Assembly (NCBI GenBank): GCA_902489275.1 | Contig: CABTZK010000003.1 | Location: 102,402-166,401 of the forward strand | Direction: 5' to 3' | Source: an uncultured Porphyromonadaceae bacterium | GTDB lineage: Bacteria; Bacteroidota; Bacteroidia; Bacteroidales; Muribaculaceae | Length of the DNA: 64,000 nt | Part shown: positions 42,003-50,487 of the stretch, piece by piece | Layout of the letters: the number at the start of each line of letters is the position of its first letter | Numbering within the stretch: the stretch's first letter is position 1 | Program-made: the position numbers and the translations under genes | The notes under the pieces: model-generated | Databases searched by the model: none | The model's input: the letters and a program-made list of their open reading frames with translations, nothing else | Told to the model about the DNA's origin: nothing

Positions 42003-43778
42003 ATGAGCGAAGAATTAAAAAATTCTCCCATCGAGGATTTCGATTGGGAAGCCTTTGAAAAAGGCGAAACTCAAAGTGAGCAATCTCACGAAGAACTGGA
42101 AAAAACCTACGACAAGTCGCTGGGATCTTTCAGAGACCACGAAGTGACCGAAGGTACTGTTATCTCTATCAGCAAGCGCGAGGTAGTGGTTAACATCGGT
42201 GCTAAGTCCGACGGCATCATTCCATTTAACGAATTCCGTTACAATCCTGACCTGAAAGTGGGTGACCGAGTGGAAGTCTACGTCGAAAGCCAGGAAGACC
42301 GCAAGGGCCAACTCGTGCTCTCGCACAAGAAAGCCCGCGCAAGCAGGAGCTGGGAACGCGTTAACCAAGCGCTTGAAAACGACGAAATTATCAAGGGTTA
42401 CATCAAGTGCCGCACCAAGGGTGGCATGATTGTCGACGTGTTTGGCATCGAGGCGTTCTTGCCCGGTAGCCAGATTGACGTGAAACCGATTCGCGACTAT
42501 GATATGTTCGTCGGCAAAACCATGGAATTCAAGGTTGTCAAAATCAATCAGGAATTCAAGAATGTTGTGGTGTCGCACAAGGCACTCATCGAGGCCGAGC
42601 TTGAGCAGCAACGCCGAGAAATCATCACTAAACTTGAGCGCGGACAAGTGCTTGAGGGTACGGTCAAGAACATCACCCCCTATGGCGTGTTTATCGACCT
42701 GGGCGGTGTCGACGGCTTGATTCACATCACCGACCTCTCTTGGGGCAGGGTCAACAATCCTGCTGATATCGTTGAGCCCGACCAGAAGCTCAATGTCGTG
42801 ATTCTTGACTTCGACGAGGAGAAAAAGCGCATCGCACTGGGCTTGAAGCAACTGCAACCGCATCCATGGGACAAGCTCGACGAGAACCTCAAGGTGGGCG
42901 ACCACGTGGAGGGCAAAGTTGTGGTGATGACCGACTATGGCGCTTTCGTTGAGATCGCGCCAGGCGTTGAGGGCTTGATTCACGTGAGTGAAATGAGCTG
43001 GTCACAGCACCTGCGCAGCGCGCAAGACTTCATGAAAGTTGGCGACGTGGTTGAGGCTCAAATCCTCACCCTTGACCGCGACGAGCGCAAAATGTCGCTG
43101 GGCATCAAGCAACTCAAGCCAGACCCATGGGAAACAATCGAAGAGAAATACACTGTGGGCAGCAAGCACACGGCTAAGGTGCGCAACTTCACCAACTTTG
43201 GCGTGTTTGTAGAGCTTGAGGAGGGCGTTGACGGTCTGATTCACATCAGCGACTTGTCATGGACCAAGAAAATCAAGCACCCAAGCGAGTTCACGCAAAT
43301 CGGTGCCGATATCGAAGTGCAAGTGCTTGAAATCGATAAGGAAAACCGTCGCCTCAGCCTCGGCCACAAGCAGATCGAGGACAATCCTTGGAACACGTTT
43401 GAAACCATCTTTACCGTTGGCAGCGTGCACGAGGGCACCATCACCGAGATGCTCGACAAGGGCGCAGTGATCAGCCTCTCGCACGGTGTCGAGGGCTTTG
43501 CAACACCCAAGCACCTCGTGAAAGAGGATGGCACTCCAGCCAAGCAAGGCGAGCAGTTGCAGTTCAAGGTGATTGAGTTTAACAAGGACGCTAAGCGCAT
43601 CATCCTGTCGCACAGCCGTATCTTCGAGGATGAGCAAAAGGCCGAGAGCCGCAGGGCTCGCAAGGCCAACAAGCCTCACGAGGAGACGGTGATGAGCACA
43701 CCTGTGGAAAAAACCACGTTGGGCGACATTAGCCAACTTGCCGAACTCAAGGCAAGGCTTGAAAAGGACGGCAAGTAG
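42003..43778 (+). CDS. rpsA: 30S ribosomal protein S1
   Basis: A 591-residue protein with six S1 RNA-binding domains starting near residues 46, 130, 215, 300, 385 and 470 (for example TVKNITPYGVFIDLGGVDGL, GKVVVMTDYGAFVEI, TAKVRNFTNFGVFVELEEG). It binds mRNA on the small subunit. The first 35 residues are acidic. A bulged inverted repeat after the gene (43801-43842) may act as a terminator. S1 in Bacteroidota works without a typical Shine-Dalgarno system. Confidence 0.97.
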   Translation: MSEELKNSPIEDFDWEAFEKGETQSEQSHEELEKTYDKSLGSFRDHEVTEGTVISISKREVVVNIGAKSDGIIPFNEFRYNPDLKVGDRVEVYVESQEDRKGQLVLSHKKARASRSWERVNQALENDEIIKGYIKCRTKGGMIVDVFGIEAFLPGSQIDVKPIRDYDMFVGKTMEFKVVKINQEFKNVVVSHKALIEAELEQQRREIITKLERGQVLEGTVKNITPYGVFIDLGGVDGLIHITDLSWGRVNNPADIVEPDQKLNVVILDFDEEKKRIALGLKQLQPHPWDKLDENLKVGDHVEGKVVVMTDYGAFVEIAPGVEGLIHVSEMSWSQHLRSAQDFMKVGDVVEAQILTLDRDERKMSLGIKQLKPDPWETIEEKYTVGSKHTAKVRNFTNFGVFVELEEGVDGLIHISDLSWTKKIKHPSEFTQIGADIEVQVLEIDKENRRLSLGHKQIEDNPWNTFETIFTVGSVHEGTITEMLDKGAVISLSHGVEGFATPKHLVKEDGTPAKQGEQLQFKVIEFNKDAKRIILSHSRIFEDEQKAESRRARKANKPHEETVMSTPVEKTTLGDISQLAELKARLEKDGK

Positions 43779-43898
43779 TCCACGCTGGCGCGACGGCGAC
43801 GCTTGCAACGGTGCCTTTTGACAGCAGCCCGTTGCGGCAAGCCAAAAATAGGGCGGTTCATGGCATTTTGTGTCATGAATCGCTTTTTTCAATTAAAA

Positions 43899-43930
43899 TT
43901 TGCGATATTCAATAAAAAGCACTACTTTTG
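43899..43930 (+). promoter_or_regulatory. Promoter of the small lipoprotein and possibly tRNA-Gly
   Basis: TTTG at 43899-43902, a 20-base spacer and TACTTTTG at 43923-43930 are a full consensus. The lipoprotein ATG is 24 bases downstream. No separate promoter is seen before tRNA-Gly. Confidence 0.7.
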
Positions 43931-43953
43931 CTGTCGCTAATCGAGCAATCGAG

Positions 43954-44328
43954 ATGAAGAAGACGAAATTCGCCATATCAGCCACTTTGATGGCGGAACT
44001 TGCTCTCCTGGGGTGCACCCAAGAGAAGCAGTCGGAGGTGAATAGTGTTTCGCAAGAGCAATACCCGGCACAGAGCAAGGAAGAGGCTCCCCAAGACTCA
44101 ACCTTGACCATCACGGGTGTCGCTGTGGGCGGAGCTCATGCAAGCATCGAGATTGAGGATGCTAAAGGTGAAGAGCATGATTTCTCATATCCCGAGCTCG
44201 ACCCAGCCAGTGCCGACACTTGGGAGGAGGGTGACACCATGCGAGTGACCTATATGCCTGGGAAAGGCGACAGCGTCATCAGCTTGCGTCAAGCCAACCC
44301 CACCAAGGCCGATGGCAGGAGGAAATAA
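43954..44328 (+). CDS. Small lipoprotein of unknown function
   Basis: A 124-residue predicted lipoprotein with lipobox LLGC (Cys21). The mature part begins with a Gln/Glu/Ser-rich linker, then a short beta domain (TLTITGVAVGGAHASIEIE, DTMRVTYMPGKGDSVISLRQ). No family is recognised. The ATG at 43954 opens the signal peptide. tRNA-Gly follows 35 bases after the stop. Confidence 0.75.
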   Translation: MKKTKFAISATLMAELALLGCTQEKQSEVNSVSQEQYPAQSKEEAPQDSTLTITGVAVGGAHASIEIEDAKGEEHDFSYPELDPASADTWEEGDTMRVTYMPGKGDSVISLRQANPTKADGRRK

Positions 44329-44363
44329 GCGCCGGTGATCTTCACCGCGAATAATACCAATAT

Positions 44364-44439
44364 GCGATAGTAGCTCAGTTGGTAGAGCATCAGCTTCCCA
44401 AGCTGAGGGTCGCGAGTTCGAGTCTCGTCTATCGCTCCA
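44364..44439 (+). tRNA. tRNA-Gly (anticodon CCC)
   Basis: A 76-base cloverleaf with acceptor GCGATAG/CTATCGC, D-loop AGCTCAGTTGGTAGAGC, anticodon loop TTCCCAA, T-arm GCGAGTTCGAGTCTCGT, discriminator T and an encoded CCA (44437-44439). It is followed directly by a terminator. Confidence 0.96.
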
Positions 44440-44477
44440 AGAGGCTTCCCGCCCAGCAGGTGGGAAGCCTCTTTTTC
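44440..44477 (+). terminator. Terminator of tRNA-Gly
   Basis: AGAGGCTTCCCGCC (44440-44453) pairs with GGTGGGAAGCCTCT (44459-44472) with a G-T wobble, loop CAGCA, followed by TTTTT. Confidence 0.9.
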
Positions 44478-44684
44478 CCATTAAGGTCACAAATCCTTTC
44501 TTTTTTGTCAAACTAACTCGTTTCCAGCGCTTTTTCCGAAAATGAGAAGAGTTTTTCTGAAAATGGGAGTAGGCAATCTCCGACTTTTAGCAATTTTGTA
44601 CAAGTTTTCACGGCTTATTCCGTTTTACGAGCTCATAATAAGGAAGAAGTATTATTTTATTGTAACGTTTAAAAATTATTCACG

Positions 44685-45389
44685 ATGAAAAAACTAATTT
44701 TACTTTTTAGTGTTGCTTTCTTTGCGGTTGCTTCTCATGCCCAATTCTACGTGGGCGGTGCGCTTGGTTTAACAAACACAACTTTAGACCTTGGCGGTGA
44801 AAGCGACTCCAAGTCTAACACCTCGATTAAAATTATCCCAGAGTTTGGCTTCAAAGTCAACGACAAGATTGCAGTGGGTATGACGGCTTCCTATAATAAA
44901 GGATATTCCGGCATGGGCTCCATTGCGTTCAACGACTTGAAAGGATTAGTGACTACGGTTTTGGGGTCAGTTGGCGATGTTGCGTATATTTTGACTGATG
45001 CCGACATCAAGTCTTTTGGCATCTCGCCATACGTCCGTTACACGCTTTACAGCCAAGGGATACTCAGTGTTTATGCCGATGGCTTCTTTGGCTATAACCA
45101 TGTGAAATTTGAAGCCAACAATCCTCTGTCAGATTTTGCTTCGTTTTCAGACTCTGACTCTGACTCAGATTCTGATGAGAGCAGGTTTAGCGAGAAGTGC
45201 AATGTCTATGAGTTTGGCGTTCGTCCCGTTGTCGCACTGAATTTGAGCAAGCGCGTTCAGTTGAATGCCAAGTTGGGCATGATTGGATTCCAAAGCGGTA
45301 AATTGAAAGATTCGGGCATGAAACTCACGCACGCAGGCCTTGACCTCGATGGCAACAACATTATTTTCGGAGCCACTTATTCATTCTGA
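44685..45389 (+). CDS. Outer-membrane beta-barrel protein with a Ser-Asp loop
   Basis: A 234-residue exported barrel (signal peptide ending SHAQ) with family-like strands (FYVGGALGLTNTTLDLGG, FGFKVNDKIAVGMTASYNKG) and a C-terminal GATYSF. One loop (about residues 150-162) is a run of Ser-Asp dipeptides encoded by a short GACTCT/GATTCT-like DNA repeat, so its length may vary between strains. An acidic extracellular loop could bind cations. No partner gene is adjacent. Confidence 0.8.
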   Translation: MKKLILLFSVAFFAVASHAQFYVGGALGLTNTTLDLGGESDSKSNTSIKIIPEFGFKVNDKIAVGMTASYNKGYSGMGSIAFNDLKGLVTTVLGSVGDVAYILTDADIKSFGISPYVRYTLYSQGILSVYADGFFGYNHVKFEANNPLSDFASFSDSDSDSDSDESRFSEKCNVYEFGVRPVVALNLSKRVQLNAKLGMIGFQSGKLKDSGMKLTHAGLDLDGNNIIFGATYSF

Positions 45390-45677
45390 AGTGTCCTAAA
45401 ATAGTGCGATATTTGAATTGTTTGTTTTTCTTACAATGGGAGTGTGCCGAATTTTTAGTTTGAAACCTGAAGCGAATTCAATTTTTAGCGCAAAGGCTCA
45501 CTCTCATTGTTTTCTAAGCGCGTCGTCTGATGCGTGTAGAAGTCTGAAAACTAAAAACACAATTTGAAATGCTTATTTCTGTTGGCGCTGTGATTTTTAA
45601 CGAACTTTGACTTACGTGTGCCGATAGTTGGCATTCTGCTCTCCTACTTTTGTCATGTCAAACAAAAGGAGGAGAGT
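45390..45677. other. Intergenic region with an inverted repeat
   Basis: No gene is seen. CAATGGGAGTG and CACTCTCATTG flank about 50 bases of AT-rich sequence and pair at 10 of 11 positions. Near the right end, TACTTTTG (45645-45652) is a -7 box for the next gene, without a clear -33. Confidence 0.4.
45667..45672 (+). promoter_or_regulatory. Strong Shine-Dalgarno sequence
   Basis: AGGAGG lies five bases before the ATG at 45678, inside AAAAGGAGGAGAG. Such a perfect anti-anti-SD is rare for Bacteroidota, whose genes mostly lack one. It supports the choice of start for the small gene. Confidence 0.7.
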
Positions 45678-45974
45678 ATGAATGCTTTAGTAAACAATTT
45701 ATCGACCACCGACCAAGTGCTGGCGATTCTTGAGCGTGACGGTCAAGTGCTGGCTTCGGTGAGCAAGCGTGACTTCAAGAGTGTGAATGAAGTCGTGCGC
45801 TTCTTGATGTCGCTCGCAGGGTGCTTTGCAGGGCTTGCCAAGCTCACCATTCGCAACAAGACACAAGGCTGGAGTACCCACATGACACTTGCCTCGCCAT
45901 TCCGGCGTCCACCGATGCCTTCCATTGCTGCACTCGCTCCGCGCGAGGGACGGCAATACCTCATTCCCTGGTGA
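45678..45974 (+). CDS. Small conserved-type protein of unknown function
   Basis: A 98-residue protein beginning MNALVNNLSTTDQVLAILE, with a helical first half and RNKTQGWSTHMTLASP in the second. I believe the (R)NxTQGW segment recurs in small Bacteroidota proteins, but cannot name the family. A near-perfect Shine-Dalgarno and a -7 promoter box support it as real. The basic, Pro-rich C-terminus has no recognised motif. Confidence 0.6.
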   Translation: MNALVNNLSTTDQVLAILERDGQVLASVSKRDFKSVNEVVRFLMSLAGCFAGLAKLTIRNKTQGWSTHMTLASPFRRPPMPSIAALAPREGRQYLIPW

Positions 45975-46064
45975 GTCTGTTGTGAGAGACCGGGGCTGGC
46001 ATTTTGGGCGAAGATGATTAGCTGTTCTGCGGGATGGTGAATTTTGAACAAATTTTCAAGCGAT

Positions 46065-46478
46065 ATGATGATGAGAAAACTTGTGATGATTGCATGTGCG
46101 GCAATTGCAATTTCGATTTCGATTTCGTCTTGCCTGATGAGCCTGGGGCGAGGGCGTGCCACTCAAGCCGACACGATACCCGATGCCGATGGCTTCACGC
46201 TCATCGGGAAATGGGTGAAGTCCACCGCAGGGCGTGACACGGCATCGGTGGGGTTTGAACTCAAGGAGGATAGCTCAATTGCCGCAATCAATGCCCGAAG
46301 CGTGGCCTACAAGTCGTGGAATGTGAGCGCCCAGGGTGATAGCCTTACGCTCGTGACCGAGAGGATTGCCAGCGGCAAGACCGTTGCCGACACTGCCAAG
46401 TACTTGTGTGTGCTTCGTGACGACACGCTGGTTCTCGTTGCCAAAGGTCACCAGTCAATCTACACGCGCAGGAGTTAG
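46065..46478 (+). CDS. Lipocalin-like lipoprotein
   Basis: A 137-residue predicted lipoprotein (ISSC lipobox after a hydrophobic segment). The mature part fits the small Bacteroidota lipocalin-like family: LIGKWVKS, SVGFELKEDSSIAAINA, YKSWNVSAQGDSLTLV, and DTLVLV. Its ligand is unknown. Three tandem ATG codons (46065, 46068, 46071) precede the hydrophobic segment; the first is used. Confidence 0.75.
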   Translation: MMMRKLVMIACAAIAISISISSCLMSLGRGRATQADTIPDADGFTLIGKWVKSTAGRDTASVGFELKEDSSIAAINARSVAYKSWNVSAQGDSLTLVTERIASGKTVADTAKYLCVLRDDTLVLVAKGHQSIYTRRS

Positions 46479-46517
46479 CGCTGTCCGTAAAAGTCTCAAA
46501 AACGTGTCAAGGACATA

Positions 46518-46553
46518 CTGCCCCGCTAAGATACTCACATCTTAGCGGGGCAG
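46518..46553. terminator. Bidirectional terminator hairpin
   Basis: CTGCCCCGCTAAGAT (46518-46532) and ATCTTAGCGGGGCAG (46539-46553) are a perfect 15-pair inverted repeat with a 6-base loop. It separates the lipocalin-like gene from the convergent amidase gene. Confidence 0.8.
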
Positions 46554-46577
46554 TGTGATTTACGCTTCAACGCTTCG

Positions 46578-49058
46578 TCAATGGATGACCATGACCTTGC
46601 GTGTGGTCACTGTTCCTGAAACGTGCACTTTCAAGAGATAGACACCACTCGGAATGTCGCTCACGTTGATGTAATTGCTTGCCGTTTGAGCCACAAGTTG
46701 GCCATTGGCATTCAGCAATTCAACTTTCTCGATGAAAGCGTCGGCACTGGCCACCACGTAGTCGCTGGCAGGGTTTGGCGCGATGCTCACTGTGCTGTTG
46801 TCGCGCCGCTGGTCGGCAATGCCGCTGCCCGCGAGCTTCAGCAGGTTGTCAAACTTAAGGGAGCCGCTGTAGCCCATTCGGCTGCTGTTTTTGCTCAATC
46901 TGATTTCCGTCAGCCGGTAATTGCGCCCCGCTTCCAAAATCGTGTCAAGCTGCACCGTGGCATAGTGCCAGCCGTGATAATCGACCTTGCTCAATTCGAG
47001 CGATTTTCTTTCCTCCCCGTGTTCGTTGTCCGTGGGGATGAATACGGCTTCAAGGGTGTTGTAGCTCATGTCGCCGCAGATGTGGATGCCGATGGCATCG
47101 CCTTGCGTGAATGTGGTTTCTGATGGCTCCTTGATGGAGATTGGAATGTGGCTGCTATACCAGTCGTCGCTTCCGTGCGCATCTTCTTCTGTCGTCCAGT
47201 CATGGAACGCGTAGTCAAGTTGCAGCGACTTGTCGCCAAAGAGTTTGTCGGCTGCGCTGTTTTTGAGGTTAACCTCAGGAGCGCCATCGTGGGTTGGGAG
47301 CTCGATCACGAACTTCGATTCATCTTCAAAGTCTTCGACAACAACACCTTCTTTTGCCACACCAGCATCCACGGCGGTGAAATGGTAGGTCAGGCTGTTG
47401 GTGAGGCGCAGGCCTACCGTGTCGCACAGCATCTTGTCAACGACAAGGCGGTAGTCCTCGCCCACCTGAAGGGGCTTGAGCAGCGACAGGCGGCAGTAGC
47501 CATACTTGTCACCCTTCTTGTTGTTCTTGATGTTGCGCTTGTTATAGGCCAGCTCATTGCCAGCCTTGTCATAGACGTGGAAGTAGCTGAACAGGTTGTG
47601 GGTGTCGAGCAACGAGTCGGTGCGAAACTCTATCGCTAACCCCGCCTTGTAGTGCGCCTGCGCGCCCTCGTAGGGGAACACGGCCAAAGGATAGATGTGG
47701 TTGCGGCTCATGGTCTTGAACTTCATGGTGAAGTCGTTGACCATGGGGGTTCCGCCGCCATGTTGCGCGCTTTTGCCCAGCGTCACGGTGTATTCTGTAT
47801 CGGTGTCGTAGGCATCGGTAGGCGTAAAGACGAGCCGATAGTTAGCGTCTTCCCACGTGAACTGGCCATCCACGGCAGGGGAGATGCTGAATGCCGCCTC
47901 GGTCGAGGGCGTGTCCATGTCCCAGTTGAAGTTGAGTACCACAGGCTCGTTGCACGCCACAGGCTCGTCGCCCTCGTTCCACACTGGGCTGTAACTGGTC
48001 ACCTCGGGCGCTGTGTCGCGCACGCGCTGGAGGTCGAAGTTGCAGTACGTCGTGGCGTTGGCTTTCACTTCCACCTCCTTGACCGTCATCACGTGTGTTG
48101 GGCTGCTCGCCTCGATGGTGTAGGTGCCTGGGGCAACAAACTTGAACAAGTAGATGCCATTTTGCAGCGAGTCGGTCACGCAGGTCTGCACCACTTCGCC
48201 CTGCTCGTTCATCAACTTGGCGATGGCGCCATTGAGCGAGATGCGCTTGTCGGCCCCAATCGTGGAGTAGTAGACAGTGCGCAGCAGACGGTCGTCGCGG
48301 ATGTTGCCGGTGACGATGCCGTAGCCATAGTTGTCGAGCCTGTTGAAGTAGCGGTCAGCCCCTATGGAGAAGTTCCACCCCTCTACCCAGCAGTAGTCGT
48401 TGTTGAGCAGCCGGTAGGTTTCAGGGAAATAATCGTGAAACGAGCCCTCGTTGAGCATCGACACGGCATTGTTGCCACGCAACACCCCCAGGCCTTGCTT
48501 CCCCCATGAGGGGTAGAAAGTCCAGTCGCCCGTGATGCGATAGGTGGGGTCACTCCACACGGTGCTCTTGTTGGCAATCAGCTGAGGCCCCAGGCATGCG
48601 GCGAGCGAGTCTGAACCGGGCACTTGTGGCTCGCCGGTGTAGCCACGGTAAATCCCCATGGGGAAGTTGACGTTGTAGTAGTCGCCATAGCCCGTGGCGT
48701 TGCTGTGAATCGCATAGAACACATCGGCGCCGCTTTGGTTGCACAGGGCCACAATGGTTGAGAGGGGCAAGTCGTCCTCCTCATCGTTTCGCACACGAGA
48801 GATAAAGGTCGTGTAACCCTTTTTGTTGAGCATCTCCATCAAGGCAAAGCCTTTTTTCAAGTTGGAGTTTGACTCCCAAAATCCGGCCGTGTCGCCTGGA
48901 GCGAAGCCGGGAACCACCACATTGCGGTCATTGGCCGTGTGGCCGCCGTGTCCGGGGTTAATGTAGACGCGGGGCGCCTCGTCATCGGCTATCATGCCCA
49001 AGACAGCAACGACAGCCATCGCTAAAGCAAAAAATATCTTTTTCATCGCTATTTTCAT
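46578..49058 (-). CDS. Secreted N-acetylmuramoyl-L-alanine amidase with T9SS tail (cassette copy 1)
   Basis: An 826-residue exported enzyme predicted to cut the lactyl-amide bond of peptidoglycan. The amidase_3 domain spans about 28-240: zinc ligands in INPGHGGH, the Glu in ESNSNLKKG and AIHSN, with the catalytic Glu probably in LNEGSFHDYFPE. It continues with a carboxypeptidase-like Ig domain (about 245-345), an Ig-like domain with VVLNFNWDMDTPSTEAAFSI (about 360-460), a further beta domain with jelly-roll character, and a C-terminal secretion tail (IAPNPASDYVVASADAFIEK ... TRKVMVIH). Its ATG directly follows the stop of the propeller gene. Confidence 0.88.
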   Translation of the reverse strand: MKIAMKKIFFALAMAVVAVLGMIADDEAPRVYINPGHGGHTANDRNVVVPGFAPGDTAGFWESNSNLKKGFALMEMLNKKGYTTFISRVRNDEEDDLPLSTIVALCNQSGADVFYAIHSNATGYGDYYNVNFPMGIYRGYTGEPQVPGSDSLAACLGPQLIANKSTVWSDPTYRITGDWTFYPSWGKQGLGVLRGNNAVSMLNEGSFHDYFPETYRLLNNDYCWVEGWNFSIGADRYFNRLDNYGYGIVTGNIRDDRLLRTVYYSTIGADKRISLNGAIAKLMNEQGEVVQTCVTDSLQNGIYLFKFVAPGTYTIEASSPTHVMTVKEVEVKANATTYCNFDLQRVRDTAPEVTSYSPVWNEGDEPVACNEPVVLNFNWDMDTPSTEAAFSISPAVDGQFTWEDANYRLVFTPTDAYDTDTEYTVTLGKSAQHGGGTPMVNDFTMKFKTMSRNHIYPLAVFPYEGAQAHYKAGLAIEFRTDSLLDTHNLFSYFHVYDKAGNELAYNKRNIKNNKKGDKYGYCRLSLLKPLQVGEDYRLVVDKMLCDTVGLRLTNSLTYHFTAVDAGVAKEGVVVEDFEDESKFVIELPTHDGAPEVNLKNSAADKLFGDKSLQLDYAFHDWTTEEDAHGSDDWYSSHIPISIKEPSETTFTQGDAIGIHICGDMSYNTLEAVFIPTDNEHGEERKSLELSKVDYHGWHYATVQLDTILEAGRNYRLTEIRLSKNSSRMGYSGSLKFDNLLKLAGSGIADQRRDNSTVSIAPNPASDYVVASADAFIEKVELLNANGQLVAQTASNYINVSDIPSGVYLLKVHVSGTVTTRKVMVIH

Positions 49059-49949
49059 TTATGGGTTAATGTTGATGGTCATCAAGTAAAGGTTCCCGTC
49101 GATTGTGGTGTACACGATTTTGCCAGCGGCACTGGTTGGGTGCATGGTCATCGACGTTGCTGGCGTCAGTGCTTGCTCATGAGTGCCGTCGGCCTTGAGA
49201 AGCATGATTTGTGACGAGGTGAACTGGTGACCGTCGTCTTTGGCATTCTGAGCCACAAGATAATCGTTGTCATACCAGCAGGGCATTTCATAATTGCCCG
49301 GTTGGGCTAACACGTTGCCGTTAACGTCAGTAACCACGATACCCTTTCCTGCGGCATAGAAGGCCACCTTTTGCCCGTTGGGCGACAGCGAGGCCCACAG
49401 GTAGCCCGCATGGGATTCCACAGGACTGTACTCATGGCAGATGCCATCAACGGTGAGAATGAGTTTAGCGCCTTGAGTGCTCACAGCGGTGCCTAAGCTC
49501 TTGCTTGAGCGATAGTTTCGCTTTTCTCCTCTCATGGCTATGCCCGTGATGCCCCTTTCAAGGGTCACCGCGCCATGCTGCGTGCCCAGCACGACCTCAT
49601 CGTGCCGGGTCGTCAGGTCGTAGCGGTGTCCGGTGCGATAAATCAAGTGGTTTTCGTTCTGTTGATTGGTCACATAGTAAATGTTGCCGTCGGGGCCAAA
49701 TGTGGCGTTAATGCCCGTGCCAGCCTCGTTGCTGACACGTGTGGCCACGTTGCTTTGAAAGTCATAGGCTTTGAGGCCCAGTGAGGGGCCGCTTGAAAAA
49801 AGCAGGCAGTCGCCCGCCCGATTCAGTTGCGGGTAGTAGGCAGGGCCCTCAACGTCCTTGAGTAGCCGTTCAACACGGGTCACTGTCGCTTGTTGAGCGC
49901 TGGCGGCCATAGCGAAAATTCCCATCAGGAGAAGTAAGGATTTTTTCAT
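49059..49949 (-). CDS. Secreted beta-propeller protein (cassette copy 1)
   Basis: A 296-residue exported protein with a signal peptide (AASAQQ) and TolB/WD40-like propeller repeats such as LLFSSGPSLGLKAYDFQ, NIYYVTNQQNENHLIYR, GYLWASLSPNGQKVAFYAAGKG and MPCWYDNDYLVAQN. It matches the product of 51622-52569 along the whole length. No catalytic motif is seen. It is translationally coupled to the amidase gene, which suggests it senses, recruits or controls that enzyme; this is inference. Confidence 0.75.
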   Translation of the reverse strand: MKKSLLLLMGIFAMAASAQQATVTRVERLLKDVEGPAYYPQLNRAGDCLLFSSGPSLGLKAYDFQSNVATRVSNEAGTGINATFGPDGNIYYVTNQQNENHLIYRTGHRYDLTTRHDEVVLGTQHGAVTLERGITGIAMRGEKRNYRSSKSLGTAVSTQGAKLILTVDGICHEYSPVESHAGYLWASLSPNGQKVAFYAAGKGIVVTDVNGNVLAQPGNYEMPCWYDNDYLVAQNAKDDGHQFTSSQIMLLKADGTHEQALTPATSMTMHPTSAAGKIVYTTIDGNLYLMTININP

Positions 49950-49989
49950 GTTGAGTTGTGTGAAGATGTTGACAATGAATTTAATTCTA

Positions 49990-50020
49990 CAAAATTAGCA
50001 CATATTCATAACTTTTCAAA
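49990..50020 (-). promoter_or_regulatory. Promoter of propeller-amidase cassette copy 1
   Basis: On the minus strand, TTTG (50020-50017), a 19-base spacer and TAATTTTG (49997-49990) form a full consensus. The same -7 box, TAATTTTG, precedes copy 2. Confidence 0.7.
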
Positions 50021-50162
50021 ATAAAAATCACTCGCTTAGAAAAATGCAATCATGAGTGCCCCGAAATTGTACTTTTCCCTTCGATTTGGCGCGGGTTCCC
50101 TCTCGGCACGATGAGGATGTCGCTGAATAATAAGAAAATCGCGACTCTTGAAAGGCTTAATC

Positions 50163-50193
50163 CTTGAATACAGATTTTCTGTGAAATTCAAGA
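50163..50193 (-). terminator. Hairpin after the methyltransferase scar
   Basis: CTTGAAT/ATTCAAG and ACAGA/TCTGT form a two-part stem around loop AAA, with a three-base bulge. It overlaps the stop codon of the small open frame at 50188-50313. It may be the relic terminator of a lost restriction-modification unit. Confidence 0.45.
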
Positions 50194-50313
50194 TACTTTG
50201 CCCGTTTCTCGAGTTTGCTGCTTACTCTTCCCATAGGCAAAAACAGTTGGCAAGGATTTCATTTGCTCAATAGCTTCAAAATCCACAAATAGTTTCCAGT
50301 AATACAGTACCAT
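50188..50313 (-). pseudogene. 41-codon frame beside the methyltransferase scar
   Basis: This frame begins ATG at 50313, overlaps the end of the methyltransferase remnant by 38 bases and encodes a 41-residue peptide (VLYYWKLFVDFEAIEQ, then PTVFAYGKSKQQTRETG). Overlapping starts are common where a restriction-endonuclease gene follows its methyltransferase. The peptide is too short for an enzyme and is probably a fragment. No family is recognised. Confidence 0.4.
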
Positions 50314-50449
50314 TCCTCTTTTTTGTGATGTCCATTTGTTTAAGCAAGGCTATCAAAACGTCTGCCACGATGGAATTTCCTGCCTGCTGATAGGCTGCGG
50401 TATCTGAAACGACTATCCTAAAAGAGTCTTTGAAACCCATAAGCCGAAT
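50276..50449 (-). pseudogene. C-terminal remnant of a DNA cytosine-5 methyltransferase
   Basis: An in-frame TAA comes just before codon ATT (50449), after which the frame reads IRLMGFKDSFRIVVSDT and YQQAGNSIVADVLIALLKQM. This is the motif IX-X end of C5 DNA methyltransferases (RLMGF ... SDT.AY.Q.GNS). All the catalytic core (the PCQ motif, the SAM-binding motif) is missing, so the gene cannot be active. Only the last 57 codons remain, lying 39 bases beyond the stop of the amidase gene (copy 2). The left edge of homology is abrupt, as expected for a deletion or integration junction. Confidence 0.75.
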
Positions 50450-50487
50450 TTATTGTTTTGGGTAGCTCAAGGATGGCGCGGGGGCAT

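Larger units (their letters stand above)
49998..50487 (-). other. Gene-poor spacer between the two cassettes
   Basis: The 490-base spacer holds the promoter of copy 1 (left end), the relic hairpin, the 41-codon frame and the methyltransferase remnant. It appears more AT-rich than the flanking amidase genes. No other gene is seen. Confidence 0.6.
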
